DNA of 64,000 nt from Reyranella sp. (lineage in GTDB: Bacteria > Pseudomonadota > Alphaproteobacteria > Reyranellales > Reyranellaceae). The stretch's first letter is position 1; every line of letters begins with the position of its first letter. Positions 54,661 to 63,877 of this stretch are shown one piece after another. The notes under the pieces were generated by a model, which had not been told where the DNA came from, searched no databases, and saw only the letters and a program-made list of their open reading frames with translations. Location: positions 1-64,000 of the forward strand of contig NZ_JAFKJN010000015.1 in assembly GCF_017305915.1 (NCBI RefSeq). Direction: 5' to 3'. Position numbers and translations under genes: made by a program.

Positions 54661-54719
54661 GGATCGCGCGCATCCCTGCGCGCTCATGAATCATGAGGCG
54701 CGCAGGATGCGCGCGGTCC
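54661..54719. repeat. long palindromic (REP-like) element, GGACCGCG family
   Basis: Two arms of about 29 nt (54661-54689 and 54691-54719), complementary except for one substitution and two one-base shifts, meet at a single base. The ends GGATCGCG/CGCGGTCC and the centre CTCATGA-A-TCATGAG resemble the element at 57804-57870. It lies between the LLM gene and the ubiD gene, which converge. Confidence 0.75.
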
Positions 54720-54740
54720 AAAAGACCATGAGAGAAGACG

Positions 54741-54760
54741 CGCCACTGGAGTGACGCGCC
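54741..54760 (-). terminator. possible terminator of ubiD
   Basis: On the minus strand, after the ubiD stop, GCGTCACT-CC-AGTGGCGC can form a short stem, with TCTTTT about 20 bp later. One mismatch in the stem; weak. Confidence 0.35.
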
Positions 54761-54765
54761 CCAGC

Positions 54766-56283
54766 TCAGCGCCAGGTTTTCCTGCCGCTGCCCGGCAGCC
54801 CGAGCGTGCTCCACATCGCGTCGACCTTGTCGATCACGGCCTGGTCCATGCGGATCTGGCGGCCCCATTCGCGGTTGGTTTCGCCCGGGAACTTGTCGGT
54901 GGCGTCGAGGCCGATCTTCGAGCCGAGGCCGCTCACCGGAGAGGCGAAGTCGAGATAGTCGATCGGCGTGCTCTCGATCACCGTGATGTCGCGCGCCGGG
55001 TCCATGCGGGTCGAGACCGCCCACATCACGTCCTTCCAGTTGCGCGCATCGATGTCGGCGTCGACCACGATCACCCACTTGGTGTACATGAACTGCCGCA
55101 GGTAGCTCCACACGCCCATCATCACGCGCTTGGCGTGGCCGGCGTAGGCCTTCTTCATCGACACCACGGCGATGCGGTAGCTGCAGCCTTCGGGCGGCAG
55201 CCAGAAATCGACGATCTCCGGGAACTGCTGCTGGAAGAGGGGGATGAACACCTCGTTCAGCGCCTCGCCCAGCACGCTCGGCTCGTCCGGCGGCCGGCCG
55301 GTGAAGGTCGAGAGATAGATCGGGTTGCGCCGCATGGTGATGGCGCTGAGCGTGAACACCGGGAACTTCTCGACGCTGTTGTAGTAGCCGGTGTGGTCGC
55401 CGTACGGGCCCTCGTCGCCGGTGTCGTCGAGGCTGACATGGCCCTCGAGCACGATCTCCGCCTCGGCCGGTACCTTGAGCGGCACCGTCTTGCAATCGAC
55501 CAGCTCGACCTTCTTGCCGCGCAACAGCCCCGCGAACTGGTACTCCGACAAAGTGTCCGGCACCGGCGTCACCGCGGCCAGGATGGTGCCGGGATCGGCG
55601 CCTATCACCGCCGCGGCGGGCAGGGGCTCGCGCTTGCCCGCGCCCTTCCAGCGCGCGTGGTGCTGCGCGCCGCCGCGATGCTTCAGCCAGCGCATCAGCG
55701 TGGTGTTCCGGCCCGTCACCTGCAGGCGGTAAATGCCGAGATTGAAGCTGTCCTGCTTGTCGCTACCCTTTCCGCCATTAGGGGGATTGGGCCCCTGCGT
55801 CACGATCAGCGGCCAGGTGATCAGCGGCGCGGGCTCGCCCGGCCAGCAGGTCTGGATCGGCAGCTTGCCGAGATCGATGTCGGCGCCCTGAAGCACGATC
55901 TCCTGACAGGGCGCCGTCCCAATAGTGCGCGGCTTCATCGCCATCACCGTGCGCAGCATCGGCAGCATGTCGAGCGCCTCGCGCCAGCCGCCCGGCGGCT
56001 CGGGCTGGCGCAGGAAGGCGAGCGTCTCGCCGACCGCGCGCAATTCGTGCGGCTCGCGGTCCATGCCCCAGGCGACCCGCTCGACCGTGCCGAACAGGTT
56101 GACCAGCATCGGCATGTCGAAGCCTGTCACATTCTCGAAAAGAACCGCCGGTCCCTGCTCGGCAAGCAACCGCGTCTGGATCTCGGTCATCTCCAGCACC
56201 GGCGAGACCGGCACCGTGACGCGCACCAGTCGTCCCGCCTGTTCCAGTCGAGACATGAATTCCCTCAGGGACGCATAGGCCAT
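54766..56283 (-). CDS. ubiD: UbiD-family decarboxylase
   Basis: A 505-residue prenyl-FMN-dependent decarboxylase, probably 4-hydroxy-3-polyprenylbenzoate decarboxylase of ubiquinone synthesis. [14 protein letters not shown], the central [47 protein letters not shown] (catalytic acid region) and the C-terminal [22 protein letters not shown] are family hallmarks. ATG 56283 begins MAYASLREF. The partner UbiX flavin prenyltransferase is not here, and ubiA lies 4 kb away on the same strand. Confidence 0.93.
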   Translation of the reverse strand: MAYASLREFMSRLEQAGRLVRVTVPVSPVLEMTEIQTRLLAEQGPAVLFENVTGFDMPMLVNLFGTVERVAWGMDREPHELRAVGETLAFLRQPEPPGGWREALDMLPMLRTVMAMKPRTIGTAPCQEIVLQGADIDLGKLPIQTCWPGEPAPLITWPLIVTQGPNPPNGGKGSDKQDSFNLGIYRLQVTGRNTTLMRWLKHRGGAQHHARWKGAGKREPLPAAAVIGADPGTILAAVTPVPDTLSEYQFAGLLRGKKVELVDCKTVPLKVPAEAEIVLEGHVSLDDTGDEGPYGDHTGYYNSVEKFPVFTLSAITMRRNPIYLSTFTGRPPDEPSVLGEALNEVFIPLFQQQFPEIVDFWLPPEGCSYRIAVVSMKKAYAGHAKRVMMGVWSYLRQFMYTKWVIVVDADIDARNWKDVMWAVSTRMDPARDITVIESTPIDYLDFASPVSGLGSKIGLDATDKFPGETNREWGRQIRMDQAVIDKVDAMWSTLGLPGSGRKTWR

Positions 56284-56337
56284 GGTGTTGCTTAGACGGC
56301 GGCTGTGATAGAGGCAACCAGCACACGGGAGCCTCGC

Positions 56338-57075
56338 ATGCCCATCCTGGGCCTTCTCGGTCTCGCCCTCTATGCCGGCTGCATCTTTCACGCGATCAAG
56401 ACCGGCCGGATCAACTACTGGCTGATGATCCTGATCTTCCTGCCCGGCATCGGCTCGGCCGCCTACCTGCTGTTCGAGGTGCTGCCCGAGATGCGCAACA
56501 GCCGCACCGCGCGCAAGGCGGCCGGCCGGCTGGTCGACACCCTCGATCCCGACAGGGCGATGCGCCATCACGCCGATAACCTCGAGATCGCCGACACCGC
56601 CGACAACAAGCGCCACCTCGCCGAGGAGCGAATGAAGCGCGGCCAATGGAAGGACGCCGAGACCCTCTACCGCTCGGCGCTGGTCGGCCCGTTGGCCGGC
56701 GATCCGGCGCTGCTGATCGGCCTTTCCGGGGCGCTGTTCGGCCAGGGCGACTACCAGGGCACGCTCGACACGCTCGACCTGCTGCAGCGCGAGAACCCGA
56801 ACTACGAATCGCGCGAGGGCCACATGCTCTATGCCCGCTCGCTCGAAGGGCTCGGCCGCACGCGCGAGGCGGCCGACGAGTACCGCTCGCTGATCGGCTA
56901 CGCGCTCGGCCCGGAGGCGCAGGTGCGCTACGGCCTGCTGATGAAGACGCTGGGCGATACGCAGGCGGCGAACGTCGCCTTCGCCGAGGCGGTGCGCACC
57001 TACAGCCGCCGCCGCGGCAAGCTCGATGCCGACGAGCGCGCCTGGCTCGCCGAAGCCGAGCGCCATCTCGCGTGA
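56338..57075 (+). CDS. membrane-anchored TPR protein
   Basis: A 245-residue protein. It starts with two short hydrophobic segments ([17 protein letters not shown] and [20 protein letters not shown]), then a soluble TPR-type helical domain (about 75-245) with [39 protein letters not shown] and [13 protein letters not shown] as repeats. ATG 56338 follows a GGGAG. It shares a base with the next gene (TGATG), so the pair is co-transcribed. It may act as an assembly factor or scaffold at the membrane. Confidence 0.78.
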   Translation: MPILGLLGLALYAGCIFHAIKTGRINYWLMILIFLPGIGSAAYLLFEVLPEMRNSRTARKAAGRLVDTLDPDRAMRHHADNLEIADTADNKRHLAEERMKRGQWKDAETLYRSALVGPLAGDPALLIGLSGALFGQGDYQGTLDTLDLLQRENPNYESREGHMLYARSLEGLGRTREAADEYRSLIGYALGPEAQVRYGLLMKTLGDTQAANVAFAEAVRTYSRRRGKLDADERAWLAEAERHLA

Positions 57076-57842
57076 TGCCCTCCGGCGCGATGACCTCTGG
57101 CGCGATTCCGGCCGAGTTCGAGGACCTGCTGAGCCGTGCCGGCCGGCGCGTGCTCGCCGGCACGCACCCGCTGTGCGGCGCGCTCGCCGATCCGAAGCGG
57201 CGCTTCCTCGCGGCCGACGACCTGCTCGATCGCGCCAAAGCGGCGCGAGTGCGTCGCGTCCTGGAAGAGGCGCTGACGCCGACGCTCGAGCCGCTCGACA
57301 AGCCGGCTCTGCCCGAGACGATCTGGGACATGCGCCGCGACTATGGCGAGTTGTTGCCCAAGACGACGCGCGCCCGCACGGTGTTCTTCGACAGCCGCCG
57401 CGAGCCCGGCGTGAAGGCGGCCGAGCGGATCGGGCTGGCCCGGATGATGCGCTCACCGTCGTTCCGCGCTTTCGCCGAGGCGCTGGCGGGGCGGAGGCTG
57501 CGGTCGGGCTGGGGCCTGCAGGTGCTGCGCTACGGGCCGGGCGACTATGCCGGCCCGCACAACGACCATCATCCCGAGAATGCCGACGCGCGCCGCGGCT
57601 ACATCGACCTGCATCTCAGCCTGTGTTCGGGCGTGGCCCACCAATGGCTGGTCTATGCCCGCGGCGGGCATTTCAGCGAGATCGTCTCGGTCGCGGCGCC
57701 GGCCACGGTCACCGCCTATCGCCTGCCATTCTGGCACTACACCACGCCGCTGGCCGGCGGCCCGAAGGCGGCACGGTGGGTGCTGCTTGGGACGTTTCTT
57801 TTTCAGGGGACCGCGGACCTCCAGGTCCGCTCACAATCATGA
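57075..57842 (+). CDS. possible 2-oxoglutarate/Fe(II)-type oxygenase, unknown protein
   Basis: A 255-residue protein. The C-terminal half [36 protein letters not shown], then [38 protein letters not shown], has an HND motif followed by a late His, which is like the HxD...H iron site of 2OG oxygenases, but the match is by eye only. Other features are not recognised. The final residues [12 protein letters not shown] are encoded by the left arm of the palindromic repeat at 57804-57870, so the gene end probably changed when the repeat inserted. Confidence 0.6.
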   Translation: MPSGAMTSGAIPAEFEDLLSRAGRRVLAGTHPLCGALADPKRRFLAADDLLDRAKAARVRRVLEEALTPTLEPLDKPALPETIWDMRRDYGELLPKTTRARTVFFDSRREPGVKAAERIGLARMMRSPSFRAFAEALAGRRLRSGWGLQVLRYGPGDYAGPHNDHHPENADARRGYIDLHLSLCSGVAHQWLVYARGGHFSEIVSVAAPATVTAYRLPFWHYTTPLAGGPKAARWVLLGTFLFQGTADLQVRSQS

Positions 57843-57870
57843 TGCGGACCTGGAGGTCCGCGGTCCCCTG
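57804..57870. repeat. perfect palindromic (REP-like) element, GGACCGCG family
   Basis: Perfect 27-bp arms (57804-57830 and 57844-57870) flank a 13-nt loop; each arm contains a smaller dyad GGACCT-CC-AGGTCC. Ends GGACCGCG and the TCA...ATCATGA centre recall the element at 54661-54719. The left arm is coding for the upstream gene. Confidence 0.8.
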
Positions 57871-57873
57871 AGT

Positions 57874-58329
57874 CTACCGCGCGCCGACCGGCACGACGCT
57901 GATCGAGTTGCGCGGGCTGCCTTCGATGATGCGGTCGGTGTAGACGAGGTAGACCAGTGCCTTGCGCTTGGCGTCCCAGAAGCGGGTCACCTGGGTGCTC
58001 TTGAAGATCAGCGAGGCGCGCTCGCTGAACACCTCGTGCGGGCTCCTGAGCTTGTCGAGCATGGCGACGTCGATCGGGCCGACCTGGCGGCAGGCGATCG
58101 AGGCCTCGCCGGGATCCTCGGCGAGCCCGATCGCGCCCTTGAGGCCGCCGGTGCGGGCGTGGCTCATGTAGCAGGTGACGCCCGGCACCTCGGGGTCGTC
58201 GAACGCCTGGACCACGATCTTGTCGTTGGGTCCCAGCCACTTGAAGCGATAGCCGACGGAGCCGATCTCCTCGGCCATCACCGGCACAGCGAGGAAGATC
58301 AGCAGCAGCGCGAGCCACGAACGGCGCAT
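57874..58329 (-). CDS. creA: CreA-family exported protein
   Basis: A 151-residue periplasmic protein of the CreA/DUF family. Signal peptide about 1-19 (MRRSWLALLLIFLAVPVMA). IGSVGYRFKWLGPNDKIVVQAFDDPEVPGVTCYMSHARTGGLKGAIGLAEDPGEASIACRQVGPI is the diagnostic block, with two conserved Cys; the end is NSISVVPV. Function of CreA is unknown. ATG 58329 is chosen since longer frames contain no signal peptide at the start. Confidence 0.9.
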   Translation of the reverse strand: MRRSWLALLLIFLAVPVMAEEIGSVGYRFKWLGPNDKIVVQAFDDPEVPGVTCYMSHARTGGLKGAIGLAEDPGEASIACRQVGPIDVAMLDKLRSPHEVFSERASLIFKSTQVTRFWDAKRKALVYLVYTDRIIEGSPRNSISVVPVGAR

Positions 58330-58433
58330 CGGCAAACTCCTTCGACCGTAGATGGGTTGTCGTCGCGCTGAACGCCAGAGTACGGCTTTGTCCACCGAAG
58401 TCTGTGGGCAAGCGCCTCTGCGAACGGGCTTTT

Positions 58434-58494
58434 TGGGCAATGGAACGGGAATCGAGGAGCCAAAATCAGGGCTCGAATCGCGTTCCATTGCCCA
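58434..58494. repeat. long inverted repeat, GGGCAATGGAACG family
   Basis: Arms TGGGCAATGGAACG (58434-58447) and its exact inverse (58481-58494), with an inner imperfect extension (GGAATCGAG against CTCGAATCG). The 14-base arm core is identical to that of the element at 25608-25676. It is located between creA and the Cys-rich gene, both on the minus strand, and encodes nothing. Confidence 0.75.
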
Positions 58495-58510
58495 CAAGAG
58501 CGGCTCTGCG

Positions 58511-59263
58511 CTACGCCGCGCGCAGGCCTTCCTTCGGCACCTCGCCTTCGGCCTCCTTGATCGCGGCGCGGTAGTTCTTCTCCGAATCGAACGGCGCGAT
58601 CTTGGGGTAGTCCTTCTTCTTGCCCTTGCGGATCTCGCCGCTCGACGGCTCGACGATCAGCAGCTCGCCGGTGCGGCCGAGCAGCGGGATCTCGCGTTTC
58701 CAGCGCGAGTAGACGCGGCGGGCCGAGGCCGAGAAGTCGACGTAGGTCTTGAACTCGGTGGGGTCCTTGGCGAACAGCGCCTCGTAGGTCGCCACGAACT
58801 GCTCGACGAACGCGCGGTCGACGATCTCGATGTTGGACATCATCCAGCAGCGGTCCTCGAACACCCAGTAGGTGCCCATCCCGACGAACTCCTTCTGCCG
58901 CGTCAGGTACGGATAGAAGGGGAAGCCGCGGCAGGCGATGGTGCGGTTGTCGCGCTCGCAGAAGCGCCCGCCCTTGCACTCGATCGCCATGCAGTCGTGG
59001 GTCAGCTCCGCGACGATCTGCTTGGTCGCGTAGTCGTAGGGCTTGAACTTCTTCCACAGGTCGGTGCGGCCCTTCAGCAGCTCGAACTCGGCCTTGAAGA
59101 CCACCGGCACGGCGTTCTGGGTCGAGCAGCAGACCGGCTCGCCGCCGTTCAGCGGCGCGCACTTGCGGCCGCAGTCGAAGCGCGAGACCGGCGCCTTGAA
59201 GCCCTCGTAGAGGGAGGCGAAGTCGGCAGGCTTGAGCGAGGGTTCTTCTGTCTTGGGGGGCAT
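58511..59263 (-). CDS. cysteine-rich protein, possible metal binding
   Basis: A 250-residue protein. FDCGRKCAPLNGGEPVCCSTQ, then CMAIECKGGRFC and CRGFPFYPYL give nine Cys in the first 130 residues, laid out like a metal-cluster or zinc-binding set (reminiscent of YkgJ-type proteins). The rest is mixed alpha/beta (DRCWMMSNIEIVDRAFVEQFVATYEALFA). No signal peptide, so it is cytoplasmic. Function is unknown and I cannot name a family with confidence. Confidence 0.65.
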   Translation of the reverse strand: MPPKTEEPSLKPADFASLYEGFKAPVSRFDCGRKCAPLNGGEPVCCSTQNAVPVVFKAEFELLKGRTDLWKKFKPYDYATKQIVAELTHDCMAIECKGGRFCERDNRTIACRGFPFYPYLTRQKEFVGMGTYWVFEDRCWMMSNIEIVDRAFVEQFVATYEALFAKDPTEFKTYVDFSASARRVYSRWKREIPLLGRTGELLIVEPSSGEIRKGKKKDYPKIAPFDSEKNYRAAIKEAEGEVPKEGLRAA

Positions 59264-59299
59264 GTCCCGCTTTACCTCGAAGCGCTTGTGAAAGAACAG

Positions 59300-59989
59300 T
59301 TAAGGTATTCTAACGCCCTCGGCGTGAGGCAGCACGCGCCAGACGACCGTCTCGCGCATGCCGCGGTTCTCGAGCTGCAGCGAGGTCGGGATGTCGTAGC
59401 GGGCCAGTTCCTGCAAGCCCTGTGCCGAAAAGTAGTTGCGCCCGGGGTCGCCCAGCAGGACGAGGCGGCCGGCGTTGGCGTGGCGGCGCAGCCAGGCCAG
59501 GGCCCGGACCGACATCTCGCGCTCGTAGCAGACGTCGCCCGCGATCACGACGTCCGCAATCGGCGCCGCCTCCGGCGCCGCGAGCCAGTCGTCGGCGCTG
59601 ATGGCGACGGCGAGGCCGTTGGCCTCGGCGTTGAGCCGTGCGGCGACCAGCGACAGCAGATCGATGTCGTTGGCGACGACCGAGGCGGCGCCGGCGCGCG
59701 CCGCCGCCATCGACGACACGCCCGAGCCGGCGGCGAAATCGATCACCCGCTTGGCCCGCACCGTGTCGGGGTTGTCGAGCAGGTAGCGCGCGATCGCCTG
59801 GCCGCCGGGCCAGCAGAAGGCCCAGTAAGGCGGATCGACGTTGTGCTGCTCCAGCCAGTCCTCGGTGGCCTGCCAGATCGGCACGTATTCGCTTGCCAGC
59901 CAGAGCTGGAACTCCGGCACCATGGCCGGCCGCTCGAGGGCGGTGTTGGCGCGGATGAAGCCTTCGGGGTCGGCCGGCAGCCGCGCCAT
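59300..59989 (-). CDS. ETF-beta lysine methyltransferase-type enzyme
   Basis: A 229-residue class I methyltransferase. DPEGFIRANTALERPAMVPEFQLWLASEYVPIWQATEDWL precedes PPYWAFCWPGGQAIARYLLDNP, then RVIDFAAGSGVSSMAAARAGAASVVANDID as SAM-binding motif and VVIAGDVCYEREMSVR as catalytic block. This combination matches the ETFBKMT/METTL20 group, whose bacterial members trimethylate lysines in electron-transfer flavoprotein beta. It starts within the stop of ubiA (TGATG), so the pair is coupled although unrelated in function. Confidence 0.85.
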   Translation of the reverse strand: MARLPADPEGFIRANTALERPAMVPEFQLWLASEYVPIWQATEDWLEQHNVDPPYWAFCWPGGQAIARYLLDNPDTVRAKRVIDFAAGSGVSSMAAARAGAASVVANDIDLLSLVAARLNAEANGLAVAISADDWLAAPEAAPIADVVIAGDVCYEREMSVRALAWLRRHANAGRLVLLGDPGRNYFSAQGLQELARYDIPTSLQLENRGMRETVVWRVLPHAEGVRIP

Positions 59990-60915
59990 CAGGTGAGGTT
60001 CGCCGCGACGATCGCCGCCGTCAGGATCAGGCCGACGTACTTGTTGGAGCGGAACTTGTCGCGGCAATCGGCCTGGTCGTCCGGCTTGAGGAAGACGATC
60101 TGCCACGCGAAGTGCAGCGCGATCGCCAGGAGGCCGGCATAGTAGATCGGCTTCAGCCCGGCGAGGTGGCCCGCGATCGCCCAGGCCGCCAGCGCCAGCA
60201 GCGCGAACAGCGCCAGCCAGCGCCGCGGCCGGTCGGCGAAGCGCCGTGCGGTCGAGTGCACGTCGATGATCGAATCGTCGCGCTGGTCCTGCATGGCGTA
60301 GATCGTGTCGTAGACCAGCGTCCAGGCGACGCCGCCCCAGTACAGCGCCACCGTCGCCCAGGAGAGTGTGCCGGTCACCGCCGCGTAGCCGACCAGCGCG
60401 CCCCAGGTGAAGGCCAGCCCCAGCACGACCTGCGGCCACGAGGTGAAGCGCTTCATGGTCGGATAGATCGCCACCAGGGCGACCGACAGCAGCGCGATGC
60501 CGCCCGCCGTCTTGTTGAGCTTGAACAGGATGGCGACGCAGACCATCGACTGCAGCATCATCCAGATCAGCGCGCCCTTGAGCTTGACCTCGCCGGCGGG
60601 CAGCGGCCGGTCGCGGGTGCGCTCGACCTTGGCGTCGATCTCGCGGTCGACGATGTCGTTCCAGGTGCAGCCGGCGCCGCGCGCGGCCAGCGCGCCGATG
60701 ACGAACAGCCCCATCCAGCCGAGCATATTGCCCCAATGCACGCCGCTGCCCAGCGCCGTCGACCACCAGCAGGGCAGCAGCAGCAGCCAGGTGCCGATCG
60801 GCCGGTCCCAGCGCGCCAGCCGGCCGTAGGGACGCATCCATGCCGGCAGATGGCGCAGCGTCCAGTGCTGGCGGTCGATATCGGTGAAGCCCCGGGTTGT
60901 CGGGCCTGCGCTCAT
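59989..60915 (-). CDS. ubiA: 4-hydroxybenzoate polyprenyltransferase
   Basis: A 308-residue membrane prenyltransferase of ubiquinone synthesis. RPYGRLARWDRPIGTWLLLLPCWW is the first helix, and the two Asp-rich motifs are GAGCTWNDIVDREIDAKVERTRDRPL (NDxxD) and TLVYDTIYAMQDQRDD (the DxxxD second motif). About eight or nine membrane helices follow. ATG 60915 (MSAGPTTRG) is preferred because rsmE starts 10-19 bp away on the other strand; an upstream ATG at 60933 would overlap it. The order ubiA, then methyltransferase gives no pathway reason. Confidence 0.95.
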   Translation of the reverse strand: MSAGPTTRGFTDIDRQHWTLRHLPAWMRPYGRLARWDRPIGTWLLLLPCWWSTALGSGVHWGNMLGWMGLFVIGALAARGAGCTWNDIVDREIDAKVERTRDRPLPAGEVKLKGALIWMMLQSMVCVAILFKLNKTAGGIALLSVALVAIYPTMKRFTSWPQVVLGLAFTWGALVGYAAVTGTLSWATVALYWGGVAWTLVYDTIYAMQDQRDDSIIDVHSTARRFADRPRRWLALFALLALAAWAIAGHLAGLKPIYYAGLLAIALHFAWQIVFLKPDDQADCRDKFRSNKYVGLILTAAIVAANLT

Positions 60916-60933
60916 GGCGGCATCATGGCCCAC

Positions 60934-61722
60934 ATGAGCGCGACGCGTCTATTCACGGAAGCCGACTTGTCCGCAGGCGCCGATACGGAGCTGACCGAGG
61001 CGCAGGCCCATTACCTGCGCCACGTCATGCGCCGCGACGCGGGCGCGCCGCTGCTGCTGTTCAACGGCCGGCACGGCGAGTGGCAGGCCACGCTGTCTCT
61101 GCGCGGCAAGAAGGGTGCCGCCGCGCAGGTGGCGGCGCAGACGCGGCCGCAGGCGGCCGAGCCCGACCTCTGGCTGTGCTTCGCGCCGGTCAAGCGGGCG
61201 CGCATCGACTGGATCGCCGAGAAGGCGACCGAGCTCGGTGTCGCGGCGCTTCAGCCGGTGATCACGCGCCACACAATCGTCGAGCGGGTCAATGTCGAGC
61301 GGCTGCGCGCCAACGCCGTCGAGGCGGCGGAGCAGACCGAGCGGCTGTCGGTGCCCGAGGTCCGCGCGCCGGTCGAATTCGCGCGCCTGCTGGCCGACTG
61401 GCCGGCCGGACGACGGCTGCTGATGGCCGACGAGACCGGCGGCGGGCGGCCGATCGCCGAGGCGCTGGGCGAGCTCGACAAGGCGGCACGGGCGGCGCCC
61501 TGGGGCATCGTGATCGGGCCGGAGGGCGGCTTCGCGGCGGACGAGCTCACGGCGCTGCGTCGCATGAAGGATGTGACGGCAGTCGGGCTCGGCCCGCGCA
61601 TCCTGCGCGCCGATACGGCGGCCCTTGCAGCCCTCGCCTGCTGGCAGGCGTCGGTCGGAGACTGGCGGCAGCCGACACCGCGTTTGTCCAGCGATTATCG
61701 CTCATCCAGGGGTGCCGTTTAG
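60934..61722 (+). CDS. rsmE: 16S rRNA (uracil(1498)-N3)-methyltransferase
   Basis: A 262-residue SPOUT methyltransferase. FTEADLSAGADTELTEAQAHYLRHVMRRDAG is the N-terminal PUA-like domain, LWLCFAPVKRARIDWIAEKATELGV the start of the SPOUT domain, and IVIGPEGGFAADELTALRRM with VGLGPRILRADTAALAALA the knotted SAM-binding part. ATG 60934 and 60925 are both possible (MSATRLF or MAHMSATRLF). Confidence 0.95.
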   Translation: MSATRLFTEADLSAGADTELTEAQAHYLRHVMRRDAGAPLLLFNGRHGEWQATLSLRGKKGAAAQVAAQTRPQAAEPDLWLCFAPVKRARIDWIAEKATELGVAALQPVITRHTIVERVNVERLRANAVEAAEQTERLSVPEVRAPVEFARLLADWPAGRRLLMADETGGGRPIAEALGELDKAARAAPWGIVIGPEGGFAADELTALRRMKDVTAVGLGPRILRADTAALAALACWQASVGDWRQPTPRLSSDYRSSRGAV

Positions 61723-61864
61723 AGTCTTGCGCGCGCCCCTCCCGGTATGGGAGAGGGGATTCCGAACACCATGAACCAGCCGCTGGCTCGCGTGAGGAAA
61801 GCTCATGCGACGGCGCCGCCTCCGCCGCTTCGAACGGCGCGAGGTGAATCGGGAGAAGTCACGC

Positions 61865-63229
61865 ATGTCCGCACCTCCGTCGGGTGGCGGCGCGCCGATC
61901 GAAAATCGGCGGCAGCTGATCGACTACTTTGCTGCCGGCAACAAGCCCCGTGCCGACTGGCGCATGGGCACCGAGCACGAGAAGTTCGGCTTCGACACGG
62001 CGACGCTGAAGCCCTTGCCCTATGACGGCGAGCGCGGCGTGCGCGCCATGCTGGAAGGCCTGCGCCGCTTCGGCTGGGAGGCGGTGACCGAGGGCAACAC
62101 CATCATCGCGCTCCAGCGCGGCAAGGCGAGCGTCACGCTCGAGCCCGGCGGGCAGTTCGAGCTCTCGGGCGCGCCGCTCGAGACCCTGCACGAGACCGCC
62201 GAGGAGAACGCCCAGCACATCCGCGAAGTGAAAGCGGTCGCGGGCGAAATAGGCGCCGGCTACATCGGGCTGGGCTTCGCGCCGGAGTGGAAGCGCGAGG
62301 ATATCCACTGGATGCCCAAGGGCCGCTACAAGATCATGCGCGAGTACATGCCCAAGAAGGGCAAGCTCGGCCTCGACATGATGCTGCGCACCTGTACGGT
62401 GCAGACCAACCTCGACTTCGAGTCCGAAGCCGACATGGTCAAGAAGTTCCGGGTGTCGCTGGCGCTGCAGCCGCTGGCCACCGCGTTGTTCGCCAACTCG
62501 CCGTTCGTCGAGGGCAAGGATGCGGGCTTCAAGAGCTACCGCAGCCACATCTGGACCGACACCGATCCCGACCGCTGCGGCATGCTGCCGTTCGTGTTCG
62601 AGGACGGCTTCGGCTTCGAGCGCTACGCCGACTACATGCTCGATGTGCCGATGTACTTCGTCTATCGCGACGGCCAGTACATCGACGCCTCCGGGCAGAG
62701 CTTCAAGGACTTCATGAAGGGCAAGCTGCCGGCGCGGCCGGGCGAGCTGCCGACCATCAACGACTGGGCCGACCACATCACCACGGCGTTCCCCGAAGTG
62801 CGGTTGAAGCGCTACCTCGAGATGCGCGGCGCCGATTCCGGGCCGATCCCGGCGCTGAACGCGCTGCCGGCCTTCTGGGTCGGGCTGCTGTACGACCAGA
62901 GCGCGCTCGACGCGGCGTGGGACGTGGTCAAGGACTGGACGGTCGAGGACCACGACTATCTGCGCAGCCACACGCCGCGCAACGGCCTCGCCACGCGCTT
63001 TCAGGGCCGGCCGTTGTCGGATCTCGCACGCGAGGTGGTCGAAATCGCCCATACTGGCCTGCGCGCGCGCCGGCAGCTCGATGCCCACGGCAACGACGAG
63101 ACGATCTACCTGGCGCCGCTCGATCGCGCCGTCGCCAGCGGCCTCGCTCCGGCCGACGAGCTGCTCGCCAAGTGGAAAGGCGAATGGGGCCGCTCGTTCG
63201 CGCCGCTGTTCCGCGACTACGCCTACTGA
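61865..63229 (+). CDS. gshA: glutamate--cysteine ligase (plant/alphaproteobacterial type)
   Basis: A 454-residue GCS2-type ligase, first step of glutathione synthesis. WRMGTEHEKFGFD, ASVTLEPGGQFELSGAPLETLHET, GLGFAPEWKREDIHWMPKGRYKIMREYMPKKG and YRSHIWTDTDPDRCGMLPFVFEDGFGFERY are diagnostic, including the Glu metal ligands. It is the shorter, disulfide-regulated-plant-like form. ATG 61865 follows GGGAGAAG; an upstream ATG at 61805 would add 20 basic residues without support. The 142 bp before it have no obvious element. Confidence 0.94.
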   Translation: MSAPPSGGGAPIENRRQLIDYFAAGNKPRADWRMGTEHEKFGFDTATLKPLPYDGERGVRAMLEGLRRFGWEAVTEGNTIIALQRGKASVTLEPGGQFELSGAPLETLHETAEENAQHIREVKAVAGEIGAGYIGLGFAPEWKREDIHWMPKGRYKIMREYMPKKGKLGLDMMLRTCTVQTNLDFESEADMVKKFRVSLALQPLATALFANSPFVEGKDAGFKSYRSHIWTDTDPDRCGMLPFVFEDGFGFERYADYMLDVPMYFVYRDGQYIDASGQSFKDFMKGKLPARPGELPTINDWADHITTAFPEVRLKRYLEMRGADSGPIPALNALPAFWVGLLYDQSALDAAWDVVKDWTVEDHDYLRSHTPRNGLATRFQGRPLSDLAREVVEIAHTGLRARRQLDAHGNDETIYLAPLDRAVASGLAPADELLAKWKGEWGRSFAPLFRDYAY

Positions 63230-63235
63230 GTTGCG

Positions 63236-63283
63236 CATTTCCGGGAAGATGGAACCGCTCACGGTTCCATCTTCCCGGAAATC
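63236..63283. repeat. perfect long hairpin between gshA and the next gene
   Basis: A 20-bp perfect stem (63237-63256 with 63263-63282, arms with CCGGGAAGATGGAACC), extendable by a G-C pair to a 4-nt loop. No T run follows, so it is a terminator only in a loose sense, or a repeat of the same style as the GGGCAATGGAACG family (both arms end in ATGGAAC). Confidence 0.7.
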
Positions 63284-63301
63284 GCTTTAGTCTCCGCCGG
63301 C

Positions 63302-63874
63302 ATGAAGCGTCGTTTCGTTCTGGCGTCCCTGGCCGCCCTGCCTGCCGTCGCGCGCGCGCAGAGCGGCGAATGGCAGACCGTGGTGGCGCCCGACCTGCGC
63401 TTCCGGCTGGAGATGCCGGCGCCGGTGAACAAGACCACCGCCGACGAGAAGGAGAAGGGCCACGCCTCGCCGCGCGTCGCCTGGGAATCCAAGCCCGGGC
63501 AGCAGATCTTCAACTTCGACTATGTCGACTACGATCCCGGCTGGTTCTCCAGCCGCGACGGCAAGGACATGGCCCGGGAGCTCGGCCGCGGCGACTCCGA
63601 GAAGGCCTTCGCCAAGCCCAAGTACAAGTATCTGCGCGACGAGCCGATCACCCTGCAGGGCTGGGACGGCTACGCCCTCGACATCGAGGGCGAGGGCGGC
63701 TCCGGCGTGATGATGCGCACCTACATCGCCAAGGACCGGCTGTTCCGCCTGCTGGTCACGGTCGAGAACAACGACGCGGCGAGCAAGACCGCCGCCAACC
63801 GCTTCCTCGAGTCGCTGAAGCTCGCGGAGACCCGCGAGACCAAGACGACGCCGGTCGAGCCGGAGAAGAAGTGA
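63302..63874 (+). CDS. exported protein of unknown function
   Basis: A 190-residue protein with a signal peptide (MKRRFVLASLAALPAVARAQ), possibly Tat-like (KRRF). The mature part starts SGEWQTVVAPDLRFRLEMPAPVNKTTADE and has alternating strands (QQIFNFDYVDYDPGWFSSRDGKDMARELG), a central ITLQGWDGYALDIEGEGGSGVMMRTYIAKDRLFRLLVTVE block and a Lys-rich end. No family is named with confidence. Confidence 0.65.
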   Translation: MKRRFVLASLAALPAVARAQSGEWQTVVAPDLRFRLEMPAPVNKTTADEKEKGHASPRVAWESKPGQQIFNFDYVDYDPGWFSSRDGKDMARELGRGDSEKAFAKPKYKYLRDEPITLQGWDGYALDIEGEGGSGVMMRTYIAKDRLFRLLVTVENNDAASKTAANRFLESLKLAETRETKTTPVEPEKK

Positions 63875-63877
63875 CTT

